Assembly: GCF_001704275.1 (NCBI RefSeq)
Contig: NZ_CP011533.1
Location: 620,001 to 684,000 of the forward strand
DNA length: 64,000 nucleotides
DNA from: Streptomyces noursei ATCC 11455
GTDB lineage: Bacteria; Actinomycetota; Actinomycetes; Streptomycetales; Streptomycetaceae
Direction: 5' to 3'
Shown here: piece by piece, positions 53,334 to 61,867 of the stretch
How the letters are laid out: each line of letters begins with the position of its first letter
How positions within the stretch are numbered: the stretch's first letter is position 1
Notes under the pieces: model-generated
The model's database searches: none
The model's input: only the letters and a program-made list of their open reading frames with translations
Told to the model about the DNA's origin: nothing
Made by a program: the position numbers and the translations under genes

Positions 53334-53789
53334 TCACAGACTCAGCAACCGCCAGCAGTGGATCGACAACCGCCGGCAATGGAACATATCGGGGCACAGG
53401 CCCCGAGTGGGCGATCTCGGCCTCTTCGACCGGGAAGCCGTTGTCGTCGGTCGCGGTCGGACAGGGGGCCTGACCGACAGAGCCATCGACGCCGTCGGCC
53501 GGTTCGCTACGGCACACGGGGCCGATCGCACTGGGTGCGCGGCCGGCCCGTACGCGACGCGAGGGGGGACATGGGCTGCCTGACGGCATGCACCGGCGGC
53601 GATCGCCGCGACGCCGAGGTCGTCACCGTCCGTGCGCCGGCGCCACACGCAGGGGCGCAGCCCTCGGGCGGCCGACGCTCGCCTGCGCTGCGGCTGTCCG
53701 CGACAGGATTCGGGGGTGAGCGGACCCATGTGGTGAACCGTCACGTGCTTTCCCTGCGGTGTCTCGTCCCTTGGCTATCGCCAGAACCG

Positions 53790-53817
53790 ATCCTACGATG
53801 GACGAGATCCAAGTCAA
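53790..53817 (-). promoter_or_regulatory. Strong promoter toward katG with an operator dyad in its spacer
   Basis: On the minus strand TTGACT (53817-53812) and TAGGAT (53795-53790) are 16 nt apart, close to consensus. The spacer contains the dyad TGGA-N5-TCCA (53799-53811), well placed for repression by the neighbouring Fur-family protein. Confidence 0.6.
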
Positions 53818-53864
53818 TATGGCGACCAGATCCGTACGAATTCATTCGCCGGACGCTGCACGAT

Positions 53865-53870
53865 TAGGCT
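53865..53870 (+). promoter_or_regulatory. Probable -10 box of the Fur-family gene (TAGGCT)
   Basis: TAGGCT is 7 nt before ATG 53878, with no ribosome binding site, which points to a leaderless mRNA. Confidence 0.5.
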
Positions 53871-53877
53871 GGTGACC

Positions 53878-54288
53878 ATGAGTGACCTGCTGGAACGACT
53901 TCGGGGACGCGGCTGGCGGATGACCGCCCAACGCCGGGTCGTCGCCGAGGTTCTCGACGGCGAGCACATCCACCTCACCGCGGACGAGGTGCTCGCGCGC
54001 GCCACCGACCGGCTGCCGGAGATCTCCCGCGCGACCGTCTACAACACCCTCGGCGAGCTCGTCTCGCTCGGCGAGGTGACCGAGGTGACCACCGACGGCC
54101 GCGCCAAGCGCTACGACCCCAACGCGCACCGCCCGCACCACCACTTGGTGTGCTCGCGCTGCGGCGCGATTCGCGACGTCCACCCCGAGGGCGACCCACT
54201 GGCCGACCTCCCCGCCTCCGAGCGGTTCGGCTTCACGGTCTCGGGTGTCGAGATGACCTATCGGGGCCTGTGCCCCCAGTGCGTCTGA
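53878..54288 (+). CDS. Fur-family regulator (FurA/CatR type)
   Basis: The 136-residue protein has the Fur winged helix (GWRMTAQRRVVAEVLDGEHIHLTADEVL; HTH RATVYNTLGELV), the metal ligands HIH and HHH (87-89), and the structural zinc pairs CSRC (92, 95) and CPQC (132, 135). Beside katG, such proteins act as peroxide- or metal-responsive repressors of the catalase gene (FurA in mycobacteria, FurS/CatR in Streptomyces). Here the genes are divergent rather than in one operon. A bidirectional terminator follows. Confidence 0.93.
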   Translation: MSDLLERLRGRGWRMTAQRRVVAEVLDGEHIHLTADEVLARATDRLPEISRATVYNTLGELVSLGEVTEVTTDGRAKRYDPNAHRPHHHLVCSRCGAIRDVHPEGDPLADLPASERFGFTVSGVEMTYRGLCPQCV

Positions 54289-54345
54289 TCCGGCCCGCGC
54301 CCCCACCGCTCCCCCACTCGTTCCCCGCCGGACACCGGCGCGTCG

Positions 54346-54378
54346 ACGCCCACCCCAGGTCCTCCCCGGGGTGGGCGT
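54346..54378. terminator. Bidirectional terminator
   Basis: ACGCCCACCCC (54346-54356) pairs with GGGGTGGGCGT (54368-54378) around an 11-nt loop, between the convergent Fur-family and permease genes. Confidence 0.85.
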
Positions 54379-54399
54379 GCTGCTGACGGCGGCGTGCGG

Positions 54400-56964
54400 C
54401 TATGTGGTCGCCACGGCCTCCAGGGGGCTCAGGGCGGCCGCGCGGCGGGCGGGGACGACCGCCGCCGCCACGCCGATCGCGAGCGACAGCAGGCACACCA
54501 GCAGCAGCGTTCCCCAGGGGAGCGCGAGCGTGTACTGCGCCACCGCGCCGTTGGCGAGTGCGCCGACCGCCCAGGCGCCGAACACCCCGCCCAGCAGACC
54601 CAGGAGCGTGCCGAACGCAGCGATGGTCAGCGACTCCAGTTGGATCATGCGCTGGATGCCTGCGCGGTCCATCCCGATGGCCCGCAGTACGCCGATCTCC
54701 CGGGTGCGCTCCGCCACCGACATGGCCAACGTGTTCACGATGCCCAGTGCGGTGATCACCAGGCCGAGGGCGAGCAGCCCGTAGGTCAGGGTCAGCAGGT
54801 TGCCGACAGTGCCGGCGGCCTCGTGGACGAGTGCAGCCCGGTCCTGGACCGTCAGCAGCGGGTTGTTGCCCACCGCGGTGCGCAGCCGGTCCTCCAGGGC
54901 GCGGGTGGCGGTGCCGTCGTCGGTCCGGATGAGGATCCGCTGCACGGAGCCGGGCGTGAAGCTGTTCTTCTGCACCTCGGTACGGGCCCCCAGCGCGTCG
55001 TGGGCGACCGGGTTGTCCTGGTAGACACCGACCACGGTGTACTGCGTGGGCTGCTGGTTGCGTCCCATGTGCCCCTGGATGTGGTCGCCGGTGTGCAGGC
55101 CGTGCTCACGGGCGATGGCCTCGGAGAGGGCGATCCGGCCGGGGCCGAGGTCCTTGGCGGAACCGCTGAGGAAGTGGAGCTTGAGGACGGTGTCCGCGGT
55201 GGTGGGGTCGATGCCGGAGATCTGCCGGACGTCGCCGCCGATGAAGAGCGTGGAGTCCGCCACGGCTGCGGCGGTGCGCACACCGGTCGTGCCGGCCACT
55301 CGGTGCGCGGCGTTCGGATCGATGCTGGTGGTGGGGGTGCGGGTGCTGATCACGTAGTCGGCGGCGAGGCCGTCGGCGGCCTGCCGGTCGAGGGCCTGAC
55401 CGGTGGAGTTGCCGATGACCGCGAGACCGGCGACCAGCGCGGTGCTGATCATCAGGGCGGAGGCGGTGGCCGCGGTGCGCCGGGGGTCGCGCAGCGCGTT
55501 CTCCCGCGCGAGCCGGCCGGTCACGCCGAGGCGGCCGGTCAGTCGGCCGGTGAGCCGGATCACCGGGCCGGCGAGCAGCGGCGCCAGCACGATCATGGCG
55601 ACGGCCAGGATGCCGCAGCCGAGCAGCGCGCTCTGGAGGTTCTCGACCGAGGCGTCCTTCGCCCCGGTGAGCGAGATCAGCAGCCCGCCGCCGAGGACGA
55701 GGAGGGCCAGGCCCACCGCACCGCGGATCCGGGACCGGGCGGGGGACGGCGGCTGCTCGGTGGCGCGCATCGCCTCGACGGGCGCGATGGCCGCCGCCCT
55801 GCGGGAGGGCAGCCACGCGGCGAGCACCGTGACGCCCACGCCGACGCCGAGCGCGGCCAGGACCGGGCGCGGGCCGATCACCAGAGGCCCGTCGGGCAGC
55901 GTGTCCTGTGCGGTGCTCAGGACGTCGGGCAGTATGGCGGCGATGCCGAGGCCGAGCAGGAATCCGGCGGCCGAGGCGACGAGGCCGAGCAGGGCCGCCT
56001 CGGCGAGGACGGAGCGGACGACCTGGCGGCGCGAGGCGCCGATGGCCCGCAGCAGCGCGATCTCACGGGTGCGCCGGGTGACGAGCATCGTGAAGGTGTT
56101 GACGATGAGGAACGAGCCGATGAACAGCGCGACCCCGGCGAAGATCAGCGGCAGTTTGGCGTAGCCGCGGGTCACCGTGTCGACGTAGGTGGCCTGTTGG
56201 GTGGCCTGGGCGGCGCCGCTGGTGGCCTCGGCCCGGTCGGGCGGGAGGACGGTGCCGACCCGCTCGGCGAGCTGGAACTGGTCGGTGCCGGGCGCGGCGG
56301 ACAGGTCGATCCCGGTGTAGTGGCCCGGGGAGGCGAACAGCCGCTGGGCGGTGGCCTTGTCGAACAGGGCGAGGGTGCCGCCCGCGGTCACCCGGGTGTC
56401 CTGGGTGGTGACGATGCCCACCAGGCGCTTCGTCATCACCGGGCCGTCGGTGGCCAGGGTGATCGGGTCACCGAGGGTGAAGTGCCCGGCCTCGGCGGTG
56501 CCGCTGTCCACGGCGAGTTCGTCGGCGTTGCGGGGGGCGTGGCCCTCGACCAGCGGGTACCGACTGTCCCTGCCGTCCTTGCCCGGTACGTAGGCGCCGG
56601 CCAGATTCGCCCAGGACTTGCCGGCCCTGAGCGGCGTGCCGTCGGCGGCGTTCAGGGTGGCCGAGCCGTCGACCGACGGTCGCACCGCGGCGGCCCCGGG
56701 CACGGCGGCGAGCTTCCTCGCGAGGGCGTCGTCGAGGGCATCGGCGTGCCCGGACGCGGCGGATCCGGGCGCGGGGTCCTTGGGGGTGACGGTGACCGCG
56801 ACGTCCGCGAAGTTCTTCGATGCGGCGGCGCGGTAGGCGGCCGCGGAGGAGTCGGCGAAGACGAGGGTGCCGGAGACGAAAGCGACACCGAGACAGACCG
56901 CCAGGGCGGTCATGACCAGACGGGCCTTGTGCGCGAGGACGTTGCGCAGGGTGGTTCGCAGCAT
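54400..56964 (-). CDS. ABC transporter permease, double FtsX domain
   Basis: The 854-residue protein is a fusion of two FtsX units: TM1 (MTALAVCLGVAFVSGTLVFA), a MacB_PCD-like extracytoplasmic domain, an FtsX block ending RRAAAIAPVEAMRATEQ (about residue 410), two connecting segments, a second extracytoplasmic domain and a second FtsX block (MSVAERTREIGVLRAIGMDRAGIQRMI) ending AALSPLEAVATT. It has about ten membrane segments and probably works as a monomer with two ATPase copies to release lipids, lipoproteins or peptides from the membrane. ATG 56964 puts the typical MLRTTLRNVLAHKARL start in place. The ATPase gene lies 104 bp upstream. Confidence 0.92.
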   Translation of the reverse strand: MLRTTLRNVLAHKARLVMTALAVCLGVAFVSGTLVFADSSAAAYRAAASKNFADVAVTVTPKDPAPGSAASGHADALDDALARKLAAVPGAAAVRPSVDGSATLNAADGTPLRAGKSWANLAGAYVPGKDGRDSRYPLVEGHAPRNADELAVDSGTAEAGHFTLGDPITLATDGPVMTKRLVGIVTTQDTRVTAGGTLALFDKATAQRLFASPGHYTGIDLSAAPGTDQFQLAERVGTVLPPDRAEATSGAAQATQQATYVDTVTRGYAKLPLIFAGVALFIGSFLIVNTFTMLVTRRTREIALLRAIGASRRQVVRSVLAEAALLGLVASAAGFLLGLGIAAILPDVLSTAQDTLPDGPLVIGPRPVLAALGVGVGVTVLAAWLPSRRAAAIAPVEAMRATEQPPSPARSRIRGAVGLALLVLGGGLLISLTGAKDASVENLQSALLGCGILAVAMIVLAPLLAGPVIRLTGRLTGRLGVTGRLARENALRDPRRTAATASALMISTALVAGLAVIGNSTGQALDRQAADGLAADYVISTRTPTTSIDPNAAHRVAGTTGVRTAAAVADSTLFIGGDVRQISGIDPTTADTVLKLHFLSGSAKDLGPGRIALSEAIAREHGLHTGDHIQGHMGRNQQPTQYTVVGVYQDNPVAHDALGARTEVQKNSFTPGSVQRILIRTDDGTATRALEDRLRTAVGNNPLLTVQDRAALVHEAAGTVGNLLTLTYGLLALGLVITALGIVNTLAMSVAERTREIGVLRAIGMDRAGIQRMIQLESLTIAAFGTLLGLLGGVFGAWAVGALANGAVAQYTLALPWGTLLLVCLLSLAIGVAAAVVPARRAAALSPLEAVATT

Positions 56965-57068
56965 GGGGAGCTTTCGGGAGCGAGGAGGTGCCGGAGCGGT
57001 GCGGCGCGGGCGCACCGGGCCCCGGGCGGAGGACGGAGTGTGCCGGGCGGTGCCCGGGACGGCCGGTG

Positions 57069-57848
57069 TCAGCGGGGGCGGCTGTCCTGGACCTCGAACT
57101 GGAGCATCCGGTCCAGTACGGCGCCGGAGGTGGGCGCGGGCAGTTCGTCGACGACCCGGCCGTCGGCGAGGAAGGCCACCCGGTCCGCGTGCGCGGCGGC
57201 CACCGGGTCGTGGGTGACCATCACCACCGTCTGCCCCAACTCCCGTACCGAGTCGCGGAGGAAGCCGAGCAGCTCGGCGCCGGACCGGGAGTCGAGGTTC
57301 CCGGTCGGTTCGTCGGCGAAGACGATCTCGGGCCGGGAGACCAGCGCGCGTGCCACCGCGACCCGCTGCTGCTGGCCGCCGGAGAGTTCGGCGGGCCGGT
57401 GGCCCAGCCGGTCGGCCAGGCCGACGGTGGCGATGACGGTCTCCAGCCAGGCCGGGTCGGGCTGCCGTCCGGCGATCCGCAGCGGCAGCGTGATGTTCTC
57501 CAGTGCGGTGAGGGTGGGCAGCAGGTTGAATCCCTGGAAGACGAAGCCGACCTTGTCCCGCCGCAGCGCGGTGAGTTGACGTTCCGTCAGACTTGCGAGT
57601 TCGGTGTCGCCGATGCGGGCCGAACCGGAGGTCACCTTGTCCAACCCGGCCAGGCAGTGCATCAGGGTGGACTTGCCGGATCCGGAGGGGCCCATGACGG
57701 CGGTGAACCGGCCGCGGGCGAACTCGACGGACACCGCGTTCAGCGCGGTGACCTGGGTCTCCCCCTTCCCGTACACCTTGGTGAGGCCGGTGGCGCGGGC
57801 GGCCGGTTCGTTGACCTGAGCGCCGGGGGAAGGAAACTGCTGCGACAT
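57069..57848 (-). CDS. ABC transporter ATP-binding protein (MacB/LolD type)
   Basis: The 259-residue ATPase has Walker A GPSGSGKSTLMH, Q loop VFQGFNLLPTLTA, signature [15 protein letters not shown], Walker B EIVFADEPTGNLD and VVMVTHDPVAA. A ~15-residue hydrophilic N-terminal extension precedes the core. It pairs with the double FtsX permease downstream and lies downstream of the two-component genes, the standard order for actinomycete stress-responsive FtsX exporters. Confidence 0.94.
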   Translation of the reverse strand: MSQQFPSPGAQVNEPAARATGLTKVYGKGETQVTALNAVSVEFARGRFTAVMGPSGSGKSTLMHCLAGLDKVTSGSARIGDTELASLTERQLTALRRDKVGFVFQGFNLLPTLTALENITLPLRIAGRQPDPAWLETVIATVGLADRLGHRPAELSGGQQQRVAVARALVSRPEIVFADEPTGNLDSRSGAELLGFLRDSVRELGQTVVMVTHDPVAAAHADRVAFLADGRVVDELPAPTSGAVLDRMLQFEVQDSRPR

Positions 57849-58094
57849 GTGTACTCCGCCTGGGGTGCGACAGTCCGCGGCCAGGGCGCCGCGGACCGGG
57901 GGAACCCCTCCATCCTCACCGGCCTGACCTGCACAAACGTCGTTCCGCAGGACGGAGTTGAGCTCTGCCGAAAGCGGGGGTCGGGCGGGCCGTCCCTGCC
58001 TTCGGGCCCAGGCCGGGCCGGCGGGGCTCTGCCTTTGGGGAGAGGTGCGGGCAGCCCGGAGGCCCTTCGGCGGGACGCCCGAACTCGACGGCCG

Positions 58095-58772
58095 TCAGGA
58101 GGTCAGGCCCGTCCGATGGGCCAGCAGGGCCGCCTGCACCCGGCTCGCCGAACCGGTCTTCTCCAGGATCGCGCCGACGTGCGTCTTGACCGTGCCGACC
58201 CCGATGCCCAGGCGCCCGGCGATCTCCTGGTTCGACAGTCCCTCGCCCAGCATCGCGAGGACCTCCCGCTCCCGGGCGGTCAGTCGGGCGATCCGGTCGT
58301 CCGCGCGTGCCGCTTCGGCGGCTTCCGGATCGCCGCCGCGCAGCATCCGGGCGATCACCGCCCCGGTGACGCCCGGGGAGAGCACGGCGTCGCCGGCGGC
58401 GGCCGCCCGGATCGCACTGATCAGCTCCTGCGGACCCTCGTCCTTCAGGAGGAAGCCGGTGGCACCCTCCCGCAGGGCCCGGATGACGTTGGCCTCGTCG
58501 CCGAAGGTCGTCAGCATCACCACGCGCGGCGCGGGATCGAGGGCAAGCAGCGGCGCGATCGCAGCCAGGCCGTCGCACACCGGCATCCGGACGTCCACCA
58601 GCGCCACGTCGGGGCGGTGGACGGCGGCCAGCTCGACGGCCTGCCGCCCGTCCTGGGCCTCGGCGACGACGTCGATGCCGTCGGCGTGCCGCAGGATCAG
58701 CCGGACGCCGTGCCGGATCATCGTCTCGTCGTCGGCGAGCAGGACACGGATGGGCCGGGTGGGCTCGGTCAC
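58095..58772 (-). CDS. NarL/LuxR-family response regulator
   Basis: The 225-residue protein has a receiver domain (RVLLADDETMIRHGVRLIL, phospho-acceptor in VALVDVRMPVCDG at about 57, VVMLTTFGDE, GFLLKDEG) and a GerE HTH (LTAREREVLAMLGEGLSNQE, IAGRLGIGVGTVKTHVGAIL). GTG 58772 overlaps the TGA of the kinase gene (GTGA), so translation is coupled. It likely activates the FtsX exporter genes 246 bp downstream. Confidence 0.93.
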   Translation of the reverse strand: MTEPTRPIRVLLADDETMIRHGVRLILRHADGIDVVAEAQDGRQAVELAAVHRPDVALVDVRMPVCDGLAAIAPLLALDPAPRVVMLTTFGDEANVIRALREGATGFLLKDEGPQELISAIRAAAAGDAVLSPGVTGAVIARMLRGGDPEAAEAARADDRIARLTAREREVLAMLGEGLSNQEIAGRLGIGVGTVKTHVGAILEKTGSASRVQAALLAHRTGLTS

Positions 58773-60490
58773 GGGGTCTCCCAGGGCACGGCGTCCCGGA
58801 CCGACGGGACGGCGAAGCGGTCGATGGCGATGAGACGCTGCGAGGCGTCGAAGCAGTAGCGGGCGACGACCAGGCTGCCGGGGCGGCTCTCGGTGGCGCC
58901 GTTGAAGGGGTAGATGCAGCCGGCCGTACCGGCGGGGCGCGGCGGCTCGTGGCCGGTGGCCGCGGCCCGGACCGCCGCGTTGTCCAGTACGCCCGTCCCC
59001 GCCACCTCCTGATAGGTCATGCCGACGTGGGGCAGCGGGGGCGGCCCGTGGTGCCGGGGTCGGGTGGCGTACACGAAGAGCACCGCGATGACCATCAGCA
59101 CACACAGCCCCGCCAGCCCGAAGGCGAGGGTCAGTCCCTCGGTGATCCGGCGGGCGGGCGGAACGGGCTCCCCGCCGGTGGCCCGGTGGGCGGCGCCGGA
59201 CGGGTCGTCCACCGGGCCACCGGGGCCGGGGACGTCCGGCCCGCCCGCGGGCCGCTCGGGGGCCAGGGTGTCATCGGGGTCGGCGGGCACGGTCGCGTCC
59301 ACCTGGAACCCGCCGGACGGCAGCGCGGCGGCGTCGAACGTGCCCCCGAGCAGTTCCACCCGCTCCCGGAGGCCGGTCAGGCCGCGCCCGGTGCCCAGGT
59401 CACCGGCGGCGGCCGGCGGACCCGGCGGTGCACCGTTGCGGACGGTGACCCGCACCGTCTCGTCGTCGTGCACGACCGTCACGGTGACGTGTGCCGCGGT
59501 CGCGTACCGGTGCACGTTGGTCAGGGCCTCCCGTACCACCCGGTGCACCGCCCGGCGTACCCGCGCCGGGCGGGCGTCGAGATCCGGCCCCGTCCAGTCC
59601 AGCCGTACCGCGATCCCCCCGTCGCGGGACTCCGCCAGCAGCGCCTCGACGTCGGCGCGGGTGCCGGTCGCATCGGTGAGCGCGTCGGGCCCGGTGTCCC
59701 GGCCCAGCGGCCCGAGCACCCCGAGCGCCTGCCGCAGCTCGCGCATCGCGTCCCCGGTGGTCCGCCGCACCAGGACGGCCTCCTCGCGCAGTTCGGGTGC
59801 CGCCCGGTCCAGGGCCAGCTCCAGACCGCCGGCGTGCAGCGAGATCAGGCTGAGCCGGTGCCCCACCAGGTCGTGCATCTCGGCTGCGATGCGGGACCGC
59901 TCGTGGATGCGCGCCTCGCTGTCGGCGAGCCGGTGGGCGCGCTCCGCCGCGTCGCCGCGCTCGCGCAGTGCCCGCAACAGGCGCCCCTGCTGCCCGTTGG
60001 CCGTGCCGGCCAGGCCGGGGACGACCACGGCGGTCGGCGCCAGGACCAGGCCGAGCGCCACCCCGTACGCCACGGATCCGGGGCCCAGCCACGGCGCGGT
60101 CGCCGCCGCGGACACCACGACGAGGGCACCCGCCGTGGCGAGCAGTCTGGTGCGCCACCGTGCGCGGACGGTCCGGCGCGCCACCGTGTACGCGGTCGCC
60201 GCGGTGATCGGCCCGACACCGGGCGACAGGCCGGCCAACACGGCGAGCGCCAGCAGCACGGCCGCGGGGTACCGGCGGCGCAGCGGGAAGAGCCCGGCAC
60301 CGGCGGCGAGCGCCAGCAGCTGGAGCCCCGGGTGGGGCAACGGCTCAGGGCGTCCGACCGTCACATAGACGCCCAGGCCCGCGAGGGTCACGCCGGCGGT
60401 CTCCGCCACCGTGCGCGCAAAGCGGGACGAGAACATTCCGGCCGACGGGCGACGACCGGCGAGACGGCGGAAGGGGCTGGTGCGTGACAC
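58769..60490 (-). CDS. NarL-type sensor kinase with C-terminal extracytoplasmic extension
   Basis: The 573-residue protein has an N-terminal membrane domain of about five segments (residues 25-155), a HisKA_3 domain with RSRIAAEMHDLVGHRLSLIS (phospho-His in MHD), and a HATPase_c domain (VHRVVREALTNVHRYA; GRGLTGLRERVELLGG). It does not stop there: a Pro/Gly linker is followed by another membrane segment (LAFGLAGLCVLMVIAVLFVY) and ~95 residues (GMTYQEVAGTGVLDNAAVRA, AGCIYPFNGATES, VARYCFDASQRLIAI) with two Cys, probably outside the cell. GTG 60490 is preceded by GATACT at 7 nt; longer starts give a basic, unlikely N-terminus. Confidence 0.88.
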   Translation of the reverse strand: MSRTSPFRRLAGRRPSAGMFSSRFARTVAETAGVTLAGLGVYVTVGRPEPLPHPGLQLLALAAGAGLFPLRRRYPAAVLLALAVLAGLSPGVGPITAATAYTVARRTVRARWRTRLLATAGALVVVSAAATAPWLGPGSVAYGVALGLVLAPTAVVVPGLAGTANGQQGRLLRALRERGDAAERAHRLADSEARIHERSRIAAEMHDLVGHRLSLISLHAGGLELALDRAAPELREEAVLVRRTTGDAMRELRQALGVLGPLGRDTGPDALTDATGTRADVEALLAESRDGGIAVRLDWTGPDLDARPARVRRAVHRVVREALTNVHRYATAAHVTVTVVHDDETVRVTVRNGAPPGPPAAAGDLGTGRGLTGLRERVELLGGTFDAAALPSGGFQVDATVPADPDDTLAPERPAGGPDVPGPGGPVDDPSGAAHRATGGEPVPPARRITEGLTLAFGLAGLCVLMVIAVLFVYATRPRHHGPPPLPHVGMTYQEVAGTGVLDNAAVRAAATGHEPPRPAGTAGCIYPFNGATESRPGSLVVARYCFDASQRLIAIDRFAVPSVRDAVPWETP

Positions 60491-60497
60491 GCTGACC

Positions 60498-60503
60498 AGT
60501 ATC
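60498..60503 (-). promoter_or_regulatory. Probable -10 box of the sensor-kinase gene (GATACT)
   Basis: GATACT on the minus strand is followed by 7 nt and the GTG at 60490. The same hexamer precedes the XRE gene at 2291. Confidence 0.45.
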
Positions 60504-60740
60504 GACGCCCGGACCCGGGCCCGGTGTGAACCTCGCGGGGGATCCGCGGCTCTACCGAAAGGCAGAGACGCGGAACCTCGTCGCGGGAATCCGTCGGCGC
60601 TCGCCCCGCCCATGGCGGCGACAACGGAGTGGAGGCGGGCGCTCCGCCCCGCCGGAGGGGATCCGGCGGGGCGAAGTGCGCTGCCGAGGGCCGGTGCGAC
60701 CCCGGGCGGCGGCGGACGGCATCTCGGGCGATCGTGCGGT

Positions 60741-61688
60741 TCAGTGACCCAATGCCCTCAACACCGCGTCGGCCATGGCCCGTTCGCCCCTGGCATTGGG
60801 GTGCAGCGGTGCGGCGGGGGAGGTCGGCAGCAGCCCCTCGATCCAGCGGGACGCGGAGCAGCTGTCGTGGCCCTTGGTCGGACCGAGGGTGTCGACGTAC
60901 GTGGCGCCCGCGGCGGTGGCGGTCCTCTCGACCTTCTCGTTGAGCTCGCCCATGACGGAGCGCAGGAAGCGGAGGTCGCCGGTCGTGACGGGCATCTGGC
61001 CGACGCATGTCGTCGGGTCGTCGGGGAGCACCGCCGGGTAACCGACGACCACCACCTTGGCCTTGGGGGCCTTGGCCGACAGCTTGCGGAGACCGTCGGT
61101 CAGCTGCGCCGCCGCCGAGTCGAGCCGCCTGCTGAGCGTGTCGCCGTAGAAGTTCCGGCAGGGCGCCCCGAACGGGTTGGTCAGGGACAGGGCGGAGCAG
61201 GCGACCACGACGTCGACGAAGCCGACGTCGGAGGTGCCGAGGTTGTTGCCGCCGAGGGTGAGGGTGATCAGGGACGTGTCGGGGGTGACGGCATCGAGCT
61301 GGGGGCCGTTGACGACGATCCCGAGGTCGGTCTGGGCGGTGGTGAGCGCGCCGACTTTGGCGCCGGCGCAGGTCTTGTCCACGTAGGAGGACGGGGAGAG
61401 GGCAGCGGCGACGAGATGGCCGTAGTTGCGGTCGGAGCGCAGGCACAGGCCCGCGGACTGCGCGGGGACGCCGGCCCCGGCGGCGTAGGAGTCGCCGAGG
61501 GCGACGTATTTCCCCGTCCCGGCCGGGGCCGCGGCGTGCGCGGCGGCCGGGGTCGTGGTCACGGTGAGGGCGGAGGCGAGGAGCGCGGCGCCGGTCAGTA
61601 CGGACGCGCACTTCCTGACGCCGGCGCTGCGCGCGGCGTCGGCGGTGGCAAAGGTGCGTGTGGTGCGCGGTGTTGCGGCTCTGGGCAC
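60741..61688 (-). CDS. Secreted SGNH/GDSL hydrolase
   Basis: The 315-residue precursor has a signal region (VLTGAALLASALTVTTTPAAA, residues 30-50). The mature enzyme has block I YVALGDSYAAGAG (Ser67), a block II Gly, block III LTLGGNNLG (GxN) and block V PLHPNARGERAMADAVL (Asp/His region, His about 299), the pattern of Streptomyces secreted lipases/esterases with disulfides (CLRSDRN, CAGAK, CSALS, CRNF, CVGQ, CSAS). It hydrolyses extracellular lipids or esters. GTG 61688 has AGGGGGAACC just upstream. Confidence 0.92.
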   Translation of the reverse strand: MPRAATPRTTRTFATADAARSAGVRKCASVLTGAALLASALTVTTTPAAAHAAAPAGTGKYVALGDSYAAGAGVPAQSAGLCLRSDRNYGHLVAAALSPSSYVDKTCAGAKVGALTTAQTDLGIVVNGPQLDAVTPDTSLITLTLGGNNLGTSDVGFVDVVVACSALSLTNPFGAPCRNFYGDTLSRRLDSAAAQLTDGLRKLSAKAPKAKVVVVGYPAVLPDDPTTCVGQMPVTTGDLRFLRSVMGELNEKVERTATAAGATYVDTLGPTKGHDSCSASRWIEGLLPTSPAAPLHPNARGERAMADAVLRALGH

Positions 61689-61855
61689 GGTTCCCCCTGA
61701 GAAGGCAGCGCGACGGAAATCGATCCGATACCGGCCGGTAACGTCCTCGTATCGTGACGGCCCGACACCACAGGGGCCATGTGCGGACGCACAGCACCAC
61801 ACCCGCCTCTGTTGTCCCAGAGCACAATCACACCCGTTCCGCGTGCGACCCTTTG

Positions 61856-61861
61856 TAACCT
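61856..61861 (+). promoter_or_regulatory. Probable -10 box of the PucR-family gene (TAACCT)
   Basis: TAACCT lies 6 nt before ATG 61868, with no ribosome binding site. Confidence 0.5.
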
Positions 61862-61867
61862 GCGGGT

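Noticed and set aside
54394..57579. 1061-codon plus-strand open frame
   Set aside because: It runs antisense to the FtsX permease and ATPase genes, and its composition is that of a shadow frame.
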